Shown here one piece after another: positions 54,835-64,000 of a stretch of DNA of 64,000 nt. This DNA is from Coriaria nepalensis (Eukaryota; Streptophyta; Magnoliopsida; Cucurbitales; Coriariaceae): NCBI GenBank assembly GCA_027186245.1, contig CP114489.1:8253501-8317500 (forward strand). The letters are read 5' to 3'. Below the pieces are notes generated by a model. The model did no database searches and was not told the origin of the DNA. It saw nothing but the letters and a program-made list of their open reading frames with translations. Position numbers and translations under genes: made by a program. Each line of letters begins with the position of its first letter. Position 1 is the stretch's first letter.

Positions 54835-56185
54835 ACAATAAATACAATGTGGATCCAGTACTATGTCAACTATATAAAATAAATGATGTTTTTGTTGTGT
54901 TTTATTTATTTATTTTTCAGAGTGTTTGTGTTACGTTTAACAAGCTTTTTTTTTTTTTTTATGTTATATATTATGTTACACTTTTTTATAATTATAAATA
55001 TAAATTTCATATATTATAAAATTATTATATTCATATTAAAAAATTATACGTTAAATTGTTTATCTTGGACAAGGTCAAAATGCCATTTAAATGACTGGCT
55101 GGTCGTAATTCAGCACGTTGAAACGTTCAATCGATTATGTTGTAAGAAAGAAATTTGAAATAATTGAAAACCAAAGTATAAATGTACGAGTTAGATGAAT
55201 AGATACGTTAGGGTAATTGAATTTGATATTCTATATATGTCAACACCTTAGTTTGTATTGACATTTGACACTTGATTCTACAACAAAGACATCAATTTTA
55301 GTTATCCATTTCTTGACCATATCTGCCTACATATTTTTGAGTTAGATAAATTAATAGACACGGTATCTAAACAACTCTGATATTTAATTTATTACAAATT
55401 TTGAGTTGAATTTGAGAGATAGTGAGAGAGCTTTACAATTTTATCTTCTGTTCATATTCATATTTCATTCTCTTTAGTCTTTATATTCTCACTTATCTAT
55501 AGTTTTATAGCTATATATTGAAATAAGAGTGAAAAAATATAGGAGAAAGTAAATGAATATTACACAATTTTATAATATATATCACGAAAAAATGTCTTTG
55601 TTAGACTTTTTTCAAAACGTCTATAAGCTGCGAATGGTGTCGGAAACTATATGATAAGAGGTGTAAAATTCAATACATGGACGTAAACGTTTAAAATGCT
55701 TTATGATGTCATTATATTTCTATTAGGAACGAAATTAAATAAAAATAACTTATAAGACCAAAATCTAATTATAGATAAAATAGTAAATATTAAACTAAAT
55801 AAAAACTAGAGAAATGAAGAAATCTCAAAGGAATCTCAAAGACGAAAGAGTGAAGGTCCTTACTTGAGAGCAAAAAGCTCCTAACCAAGGACCTTCAGCA
55901 GCTAGGGTTGATTTTATATATCTATACTTGGGAAGGGGAAAATAGGTCCTAGTTTTATCGTATGCAATATTTGATAAAAATTCATTGAAGAAATACAAGA
56001 CAGAAAAGAGAAATGAAAAGTGATGAAGACAAGGGAAAAATGATAGTGAACTTCATCATATTGTTATGTTATTTCATTGTTGTATAAATAATGTATTTTT
56101 ATATAGTACATATACATGAAATAATTACCTACATGCACGTAATAGTCTAACAGTGAAGAGCTGAGTAGACTAAAACAAATGAGCT
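54835..56185. other. AT-rich spacer
   Basis: No gene recognised. The 91-codon plus-strand ORF at 54883-55158 is hydrophobic and built on T-rich DNA. AT-rich sequence continues to the copia fragment. Confidence 0.45.
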
Positions 56186-56189
56186 GGCA

Positions 56190-56700
56190 CATTATATGAG
56201 TCAATCCCACCTCCCCAGCTGGTGGAAGAAATAAATTTATGACACCAAATTGGAAAAGTAAAATGACTATGTTGAATAGTACTAACAAGTCAGCCGGTTG
56301 CTCTTCATCCCAACATGCAAAAGTTTAATCATGCCATCTTGAACACATTCATGAATAACATGGCAGTCAATCACGACACGTTTAATTTGTTCATGAAACA
56401 TAGGATTAGAAGCAATATTCATTGCAACTTTGCTATCACATTTTTAAACAATCTGGTAAAGACACTGTATGAACAAGATCCGGGAAAAGTTGAATAAGTC
56501 ATGTTGTTTCACAGGTAGTAGAAGCCATAGACCTTTACTCGGCTTCTAACTTTATGCAAAAATCTGTGGTTGACCTTCATGACATGGGATATGAAACGCA
56601 GTCCCTATCACAAATGCTTCTGGTTTAAGTTTGGAATTAGAGGATAGTAAAATACCAAGGTCAGGAGAAGCTTTACTATAAGGCAAGATTCTCTGTGCAA
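56190..56700 (-). mobile_element. Ty1/copia RNase H fragment
   Basis: The minus strand reads SWRSTTDFCIKLEAE at about 56580-56540, then SMASTTCE, SLPDCLK, and VAMNIASNPMFHEQIKRVVIDCHVIHE at about 56440-56355. These are the two conserved blocks of copia RNase H in order. The frame is broken in three places and no other copia domain is nearby. It is a separate insertion from the 23.7-29.5 kb copy. Confidence 0.75.
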
Positions 56701-57050
56701 TTATTAAAAGTGTATATTCATCGAGTCAATCAGGTTGTAACTTGAAAGGGTATACTACTTGTGTGTATAATGATCTTTATATTAATATTAGCAAGTTATT
56801 ATCATTATCATTCTATAAGGCAAGTGTTTATCTTGCTCATTGATTATGTTGGAATTACTATACATACATTTATTGTATATTATGATAAAATTCAGTATCT
56901 TAAGTTATGCACTTGAAGCCATAATAGAGATATTTAAAACCTCAAGACACAAACTGTTCGTAGTAATAAGATTATTAACACAGAACATTGATAATTCGAA
57001 TAGACTACCATATACTTTATCTCCTAAATGTCTGTGATGGTCGGTCTCAT
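56701..57050. other. Spacer
   Basis: No gene or recognised repeat, AT-rich. The fragment to its left may continue into the first bases. Confidence 0.35.
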
Positions 57051-58260
57051 GATCATTGATATTAGATTAATATCAGATAAGCATGTGGGTGTTTGGTGAA
57101 CTACACCGAATGTGATCACCATATTCTTAATAGTAAGAATACAACTTGTTCATAATAGTTATTTGATGACTATAGGTACATGTGATTCTCATACTGAGAT
57201 AGTATTTTACGTGCCAACTCTTATACTTTGACATCATTTGAAAAGATCCTAGCCAAGGGTTAAAAAGAGTGACTGTTGGGTATTAGATGTTATACATGAA
57301 TATTATGAGTGATCAATGGTGGATCCATCACTCATATATTTCAAGATATTAATCCTAGATTTTGTCCTTTAATTGAAAATGAAATCTTTGCGAAAAGTAT
57401 AATAGTATGAATAATGAAATCTATTGTCTCTGTTCATTAAAAATATAATAGTTCAAGTGATTTGCGTATTAGAGTTTAATATTTAAATTGTGGGGGAGGG
57501 GGAGGGAGGTATTAGGATATTGGTAAGATGAAATTATTATTTATTATATGTCAATAAGTAATTATATGTTATTTTGAAAGATAAATACATTGTTATCTCA
57601 CGGGTTACCATGAGACTTTACTAGAAGACAATTTTGACCTAGAGATTTAAGTTAATTAATCATAAAATGACTAAATAAACCCTTTAATTTAAAAGAGAGT
57701 TTTAAGTTAAACGAATTTAATCTAGAGTTAGATAAGATCATAAATTATTTGTTTAGTTTTTTACGGCCTTGTTAGTACAACTAAGGAAGGCACTAAAGCA
57801 ATTATTAAAATATATGGAAGGTCTATGTTTACCAAAAAATTGTTAAGTGTTAATGGGCTAGCCTAGGTACCGTTAATTTGTAAGCCATAAGGAATTAAGT
57901 ATTAATTAAAGTAAAAAAGCCTACTATTTGGCTGGCTAAACTTATTGACTTGATTAAATCAAGCTAAACTTGGACACAAGTAAACAGTTGACTAGGTCAT
58001 AGTTAGAGATATTAATAGGATTGCCAAAAACCCTCATAACTCTTATAATAGGAAGTTATAGGGCTGGTTGTATCAAGTTATCTCTCCTCCTCTCTCCACT
58101 AAAATTCTTATAGAGAAAAGTGAGAATTTTCTTCAATCCTTTTCCCCGAATCTTTTTGTTCATGAGTTGAACTTGAAGATAGAAAACAAACGAAATGAAC
58201 AGAGCTACATGGATTACGATTAGAGGTTGGACATTCAGAAAACTAGTTCTTCTGCATAAT
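57051..58260 (+). repeat. LTR-like block
   Basis: The non-coding segment ends with a run (about 58095-58235) that recurs at 63025-63165: AAAATTC-TTA...GAGAAAAGTGAGA, a pyrimidine-rich stretch with CCTTTTCC, a GAA-rich stretch, then GA(A)C-GAGCTA--TGGATTACGATTAGA. This resembles the R-U5 end of an LTR. Its left boundary is a guess. Confidence 0.4.
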
Positions 58261-58880
58261 TTCCGTTAATGGGTCCGACCCGGGTATGGGCATAGCATGC
58301 CTGTGGTGTGTCAAGCCTAGACACAACACAATGGTCATGCCCTGCCATGCCTTGATTTCTAGCTTGTGGGGGTGTGAGTCTAGCCATGCCAGGCCCAGCA
58401 CAACACGGGCATGAACCTGCCCTGCATGGTGTATATTTTTTATTAATAAAAAAATTATATAAATAATATAAATAATATAAATAAATGGTATTATCTGATT
58501 GTGTATTTGTGTACCGAATAAATTAATGATATAATTGTGTTATCTTATTGCGTACATGTGTATATAAGGTATTAACTTACTTGAAATAATATAATATATT
58601 ATCTTATTGTTAAATAATGTAATGTATTATTCTATTATTAACTGATGTAATGTGTTATCTTATTTATTACACATTTACCTACAATAATTTCTCACGCAAA
58701 TATATAGTTATCAATATAAAAATAAATAAATAAAAGCACGAGCTCAGCCTTTTTTGAGCAAGTAGATATATATGCCTGTGACAAGCCTTGGTTTCTAACA
58801 CTTGGCATAAGCACATCATGCACGACCTAGAACCATACCTTACTCAGCACAACCCGAAATGGGCAGTTGAACTCGAAAAC
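58261..58880. other. GC-contrasting spacer, hAT-like subterminal motifs
   Basis: Within AT-rich DNA, 58265-58440 has GC-rich pieces such as GGGTCCGACCCGGG, GGCATGCCTGTGG and CCAGCACAACACGGGCA, and 58790-58870 has GCACAACCCGAAATGGGC. Similar C/G-rich repeats flank many Ac-like elements. No transposase frame is here, so a non-autonomous element is only a guess. Confidence 0.25.
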
Positions 58881-59459
58881 TCCTCAAACTTGCTTGTCTT
58901 TTAACACGCTGAAAAGGTAACTCAAAAACTCCCAAAAATCATTTCAAAATCTTGAACTCAAAAACTCCCCGAATCTCGTTGAACAAGAAGATGCCTACTA
59001 AAAATTTGATCTTTGAACTAATTGGGCAAATACAAATCAACATGGTAGGCGATCGAAATGGTATGAGATCAACATAGTAGTCAATGTATAATTATACCTA
59101 TCATTATAGACTACCAAGTTTATCTATTTTAGATCGACCCGGTAGGCTTATTTACTCGATCGTCTTGCAATTGTTTTCAGATTTACTTTTCGTCGTCAAT
59201 TTAAAAGCAAAAAGCACAAATATAAAGAAAATTAGAGAGATCAAATCCCTAACACGAGAGTTTGAAGAAAAAAATTTTCCAAAATCTTGAATAAAATTTT
59301 TGAAGTGTTGAAATGTGATATATTTTTTTTTATGGAAAAAAAAAAGGTAAGAAACTATTTTTGACCCACTATTCCATTATCTACGAGTGGTTAATGGGGT
59401 GATTTGAGAGTGTAAGTTAATATAGGATCTAATAGAGGAAACACTACTTTAAAATTTAA
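58881..59459. other. Non-genic spacer
   Basis: No gene. Contains an AT-rich 68-codon ORF (59084-59290) without family features and poly(A) near 59338. Confidence 0.4.
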
Positions 59460-60795
59460 TCAAATCAGTTAAGTCAAGGTCAAGTTATACTAGTGAAAAT
59501 AACAAATCATAGAATGAAGCAGCAAACAATTTCAAGAGATGGGATGAAATAGATAAAGCAAGAAGTAATAGGAGGGAAACAATCCGACTTTAAAATTTAT
59601 AAAGATGAAGTTCTTACCTTCAAAGAAAAGTTGTGTGTTCCTAACAATGAAGAAATAAGGAACTAGATATTGACCGAAGGTCACAATATGCCTTATTCAG
59701 TTCATCCAGATACCACAAAAATGTATAGAGATCTTAAAGAACACTTCTAGTGGCTGGGAATGAAAAAGGATGTAGAAATGTTTGTAAACAAGTACTTCAC
59801 TTATCAAAGAATTAAAGTTGAGCACCACAGACCTGTAGGGAAGTTGCAATCCATTGAAATTTATGAATGGAAATGGAAGCAAATAGCCATGAATTTTGTA
59901 TTTGGATGACCAAAAACTACAAAGGGTATGATTTGATTTGGGAGATGATCGATCGACTAACAAAATCGGCCTATTTCTTACCTGTGAAAGTGATGTATCT
60001 CTTAGAGCAACTTGCAAAACTTTACATTCAAGAGATAGTGAGATTGCATGGAGTACCAATCTTTATCATTTCAGATCGAGATTCAAGATTTACCGCAAGA
60101 TTCTGGAAAAGCTTACATAAGGTAATGGAGATAAAGTTGAAATTTTCTATAGCTGTCCATCCTCAAACTAATGGTCAGACAGAAAGAACCATCCAAATAT
60201 TAGAGAATATGTTACGGGCCTATGTGATAGATTTTCAAGGCTCATGGAGTACATCATTGCCATTAATAGAATTCTTATATAATAATAGTTATTAGACTAT
60301 GATAGGCATGGCTCCATTTGAAGCTCTTTATGGAGAAAGTGCAGATCTCCAATTCATTGGCACGAAGCTGGAGAGATGAGGCTACTAAGTCTAGACATTA
60401 TCACTACCACAACAGAAGTAATTGAAAAGATTCATCAAAGGTTGAAAATAACACAAAGTCGTAAAAAAACGTTATGTAGATTGGAGAAGAAGACCACTTG
60501 AGTTTCAAGTGGGTGATCTAGTCTTTCTAAAAGTAACCCCAATGAAAGGTGTAATGCAATTTGAGAAGAAGTGAAAGTTGATTCCTCGTTATATTAGACC
60601 TTTCGAGATCCTTAAGAGGACAGGCAAAGTGGCTTACCGATTAGCACTACCGCCAAATTTATCAGAAGTGCATGATGTATTTCATGTTTCAATGCTGAAG
60701 AAATATGTCTTAGATCCTTCTCATTTATTGCCGCATGAACTGGTAGAAGTAAGAAATAATTTTTCATATAAAGAAAAATCAGTGTAGATATTAGA
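59460..60795 (+). mobile_element. Ty3/gypsy integrase fragment
   Basis: Plus-strand frames give a Ty3/gypsy integrase and the region after it. A zinc-finger remnant (GHNMPYSVHPDTTKMYRDL, WLGMKKDVEMFVNKY) is followed by the core: MIDRLTKSAYFLPVK, LYIQEIVRLHGVP, ISDRDSRFTARFWKSLH, AVHPQTNGQTERTIQILENML (142-codon frame 59867-60295). A tail follows, with FQVGDLVFLKV, YIRPFEILKRTGKVAYRL and LSEVHDVFHVSMLKKY. The first Asp of the DDE triad, expected in M-D-F, reads Asn in MNFVFG. Stops at about 59908 and 60294 and the missing upstream half show it is dead. It is more diverged from the 4.1 kb fragment than a copy of the same family would be. Confidence 0.88.
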
Positions 60796-61095
60796 TATCA
60801 GAGAAAAAGTGTTAAGGAATAAGACTGTATTATACATATGTACTATATTATGGTCCACATACACATGTAATATATTATACACATGGGATATAATAATTAT
60901 AGTATTAGTTAAGGTTGATAGTTATAAATTTAGTATAATGCTTAAAACATGATTAGGAGCTTGATTTCATGGCTTCTTCATATAATATAATGGTTATAGG
61001 TGCTATGGTTGTATATATATATAATGGTTATCTATATGTAGGTAAATATATATTGTTATATTGGAATATAAATAGAAGAATATTAATATATATCT
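60796..61095. other. AT-rich spacer
   Basis: No gene; tandem TATATA-rich segments, e.g. 61010-61022 and 61086-61104. Confidence 0.4.
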
Positions 61096-61395
61096 ATATA
61101 TATTTTAACATGAATAGCTCGACATACTCGACGCCTCGACATACCCGATGCCTTCAATATGCGACGTACTCGACGCCTTGACGTACTCGACGTACTTGGC
61201 ACCTCGACGTACTCGACGTACTTGACACTTTGACATACTTAAAGCCTTTAATATGCAACGTACTCGACACCTCGATGTACTCGACGCCTCGGCATACTTG
61301 ACGTCTTGACGTACTCGACGCCTCGACATACTTGACGCCACTAACATAAATAACTTAACGTACTCGACATCTCGACGTCTGCTATATCAGCAATA
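61096..61395. repeat. GACGTACTCGACGCCTC-type minisatellite
   Basis: About 290 bases of short direct repeats built from CGACGTACT, CGACATACTTGA and CGCCTCGACGTACTCGA modules. The basic step is 9 bases, usually doubled to 17-19. It is locally GC-rich in AT-rich DNA and densely sprinkled with CG, TCGA and ACGT. An 80-codon minus-strand frame (61347-61105) is a by-product of the repeat. Confidence 0.85.
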
Positions 61396-62000
61396 AAACT
61401 ATTTAGATGAGTTAATGGTTATTGAATAGTAGAGAATAATGAATACTACTTATAAAAATTATATACTTCGAGTACTATAGATGAGTTAGTTTTTACTGTG
61501 ATATAATAAATTACATGGTAAATCATTAAATGATGTTCGTAAAGTTTTTCGATACCTTAAATTAAATTATGTGTTTTAAGTATAATTGAGAATAAATTTC
61601 TTACTAAGATAAATACATGCTTGGCGAGTTTAGTAGCTAGACCTAAAACTGAAGGATTTCAAGAAACTCTTACAAAATAGTACATACGTCATGTAAGTAA
61701 AGTTTCACCTACAATATAAGTATGTTCATTGTTTGTTAAGCTTGAGATTGATGATATTGATATGAAGGCAATATAGTATGCTGAATATTAAGTTGATAAA
61801 ATTATATTGCGTGGTGTTGTATTTTTATATAGCATGTTGGAATTGAGTTTATATTACTTGAATATATACCTTTTCCAAAAGGTATTGAATACATCATTAG
61901 TTTTCATACAAAGATAGTCGAGAGAAATGTTATGCTGTTATTTGATTAGTGTGATGTTAGACATGACATAAGCATAACATTATAATGAGGTGATGCCTGG
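61396..62000. other. AT-rich spacer
   Basis: No gene recognised in this 600-base stretch. Confidence 0.4.
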
Positions 62001-62135
62001 TCAGGGCGGACTGAGCAGACTCGTTGACCTCGAAGATTTTTATTCGATTATGTCTGACTGAGAGAGATTGTTGATCCTAGATGTGATCTGGTTAGGGCAG
62101 ACTGAGCAGAGTCACTGATCTTAGATATTATTGGT
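62001..62135. repeat. Two-copy direct repeat of about 90 bases
   Basis: GGTCAGGGCGGACTGAGCAGACTCGTTGACCT at about 62008 is echoed at about 62090 by GGTTAGGGCAGACTGAGCAGAGTCACTGATCT, with similar ends (AGATTTTTATTCG versus AGATATTATTGG). Confidence 0.6.
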
Positions 62136-62890
62136 CATAGAAAACCATAGATCACAATAGTGCCAACATCAGCATCCTCAGAGTCCATATCAGTAAAATA
62201 AGAAAGAGCATCCCATTTATATAGAACTATTTATAAGAATTTGCAGAACTATTCAATCGAGTTATTAAAAAAATGTATTTGAAATATATTTTGTGCATGG
62301 GTGATAGAATCTTTACTTACGGAGGCTTTAGGTCATATTAGTTGCTTGTGTTGACGGTAAGCAAAAAGGAAAGTCAATAGTTTTTTGATCGGGTGAATGA
62401 AGTGTGATCGACTTTGTGTGGAGTACATATGGGCCCGACCTATGGTGAGACAAGGAAGTTTAAAGATATATTTTGGGGAGGCATTTTAAAGCATTTTGAG
62501 AACTTTCTAAGAGTATCATTTAGTTTTTTTTATATATTTTTTTTTATTTTTGGAAACCTGGGGAACTCCTCCACGTGCCTTCGACGATGGGATATAAACC
62601 TCGGGGGGAGCGGTTAGACCCACAACATTACCAGGTAAGTCTAGAGTATAATATAAAGTATTGAGTAAAGGGCTTAAACCCGAGATGATCCTAGGGAGCC
62701 ACCTCTAGCCAACCACTCGGGCAACTCTTAGGGGACAGTATCATTTAGTTCTATCAAGAAGTGATGAATATTATCATGTTTATATGTGATATATATAAAT
62801 TATATATATAACATATTATGTTTTCTTTTAATATAGTTGTCGGGATAGATTTAAACCGAGTTATAAGAAAGTTTAAATTTTTCTATATTT
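62136..62890. other. Non-genic spacer
   Basis: No gene. Contains a 20-base GC-rich patch near 62600 (CCTCGGGGGGAGCGG) and the imperfect pair CCACCTCTAGCCAACCACTCGGG at 62700-62722. Neither folds into a tRNA cloverleaf that I can recognise. Confidence 0.35.
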
Positions 62891-62899
62891 TTACCAAAA

Positions 62900-63195
62900 G
62901 ATTCCAAATTAGCTATATAAAGCTCCTACTGGTTATATTTAAATAAAATAAAAATAACTATTTTCTCACAGGTATTCGATAAGTAATATAACTAGTAGGA
63001 GGTCGTTACACCCTTTTGGCCGAAATTCTTAAGTGTGAGAAAAGTGAGACTTTTCGCTTTCCTTTTCCACGAGTTCTTTGAATTATGTGATGAATCTTAG
63101 AGTAGAAAATATACCGAATGAACTGAGCTATGTGGATTACGATTAGACGATGAACACTTGGGTATCATATTCTTCCCATCGAATTCAACCATGAT
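62900..63195 (+). repeat. LTR-like block, related to 57051-58260
   Basis: Shares with 58095-58235 a run ending in GGATTACGATTAGA. The two copies are in the same orientation about 4.93 kb apart and diverged, as expected of old LTRs or of members of one family. The gypsy integrase lies between them. Confidence 0.4.
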
Positions 63196-64000
63196 GAAGG
63201 TGCAAAGAGATCCGTTTGATTTTATATTAAGAGCAGTAAGTTTCTTAAATTTTAATCATTTTATTTTTTTAGAACTTTTTTATACTTTTTATTAAATATA
63301 TATTTGTATAATCGATCTTGATGTATATTTATGAATTTAATCTATATTTCAAATTAGATTTGAAAAAAAAATTTAATTATTATTTCCGTATACAATTTAT
63401 TTATAAACTAATAAATCTGACCAATTCGAGTTGGATCAAGTACATTTAGTCAACCGTAATAGTTATTGTGGGGATTTATGAACTATAACTTCTCCCTTCG
63501 TTTTTCTTCCTCCATTCTAGAAAATCAACAGAAAAAGATTCATTTGGAATTATGGACCGAATAATGTGTAAGAGAGAAGAGTACATACAACTATTTTGTT
63601 GCTTCCTGATCCAACAATGAACCTTGGAGGAGCCGAGGGGGCTGAGTTTTAACCAAAGTCCACAATCTAATGCTTGCCTTTATGATACTCTTCTGAAACG
63701 ATAAAATACAAAAATGTGTATATTCCTCCAAAATAATCACATGATTCCCTACAAAATGATGTAAAACTTGAAATGCAAAGATGTCTATGAGTATCTGCTC
63801 TCAATAGTTGGGATTAAGGTATATCAACACTTTTGGACTAGGAGTAACCTAAAATTTCTAATAACACATTTTCATTAGATTCTTACCATAGCCTATTAAG
63901 GCATAAGAGCCTTTTAGGTATTTATCCCGAATGGCCCCTTCTAAATGGCAATTTGGAATAAATCATATAAATTATTAAAAATAGTTTAGACTCAATGATG
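63196..64000. other. Window end, AT-rich
   Basis: No supported gene in the last 800 bases. The last part (63560-64000) is less AT-rich but its ORFs are short. Confidence 0.45.

Noticed and set aside
55190..56060. Possible gene between the BBE-like locus and the copia fragment
   Set aside because: No ORF over 60 codons with coding character and no splice-compatible exons.
61105..61347. 80-codon minus-strand ORF with SSMS/RRVR repeats
   Set aside because: Produced by the underlying minisatellite; no start context or other evidence of coding.
61096..61395. Possible CRISPR-like array
   Set aside because: Repeats are contiguous, short and without unique spacers of regular size, and the genome is a plant's.
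62590..62740. Possible tRNA gene
   Set aside because: GC-rich pieces do not give an acceptor stem, T-loop GGTTCRANYCC or anticodon arm.

Overview
The window looks like nuclear DNA from a flowering plant, most likely a eudicot. It is AT-rich. Genes have short GT-AG introns and AATAAA poly(A) signals. Three host genes clearly match plant families: a thylakoid PsbP-domain protein, a PPR protein close to Arabidopsis PGN, and a plant C2/GRAM/VASt protein. Two more host loci, WEB/PMI2-like and berberine-bridge-enzyme-like, are recognisable but carry frameshifts. The rest is mainly decayed transposable elements, an old endogenous plant pararetrovirus and AT-rich spacer. I cannot name the species.

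Layout. 1.6-3.1 kb: frameshifted WEB/PMI2-like gene. 4.1-5.6 kb: Ty3/gypsy fragment. 6.2-7.3 kb: LINE fragment. 7.3-14.6 kb: two partial copies of a florendovirus-like endogenous caulimovirid in opposite orientation, sharing about 1.35 kb inverted arms. 15.1-16.65 kb (minus): five-exon PsbP-domain gene. 18.7-20.7 kb (plus): two-exon PGN-like PPR gene, head-to-head with the previous one. 23.7-29.5 kb (minus): Ty1/copia element split by an LTR-like insertion. 31.9-36.4 kb (plus): nine-exon C2-GRAM-VASt gene of 1024 codons. 38.1-40.7 kb: degraded hAT transposon. 41-45 kb: decayed multi-exon transposon-type gene. 46.5-49.0 kb: diverged tandem repeats of about 1 kb. 49.05-50.1 kb: minisatellite related to the plant telomere motif. 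51.65-52.5 kb: coiled-coil ORF remnant running into a LINE RNase H tail. 53.1-54.7 kb: intronless BBE-like gene with a microdeletion frameshift. 56.2-63.2 kb: copia and gypsy remnants, related LTR-like blocks and a GACGTACTC minisatellite.

How the parts relate. There are no operons. The PsbP-domain gene and the PPR gene probably share one short promoter region; both products are predicted to act in organelles. The C2-GRAM gene is a self-contained membrane-contact or lipid-binding protein. Complementary C-rich and G-rich tracts flank its GRAM exon and could affect splicing. The caulimovirid inverted repeat could fold into a long hairpin RNA if transcribed, a plausible small-RNA source; this is inference. 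I found no tRNA, rRNA or CRISPR. Exon boundaries come from reading frame, splice consensus and family knowledge, not transcripts.
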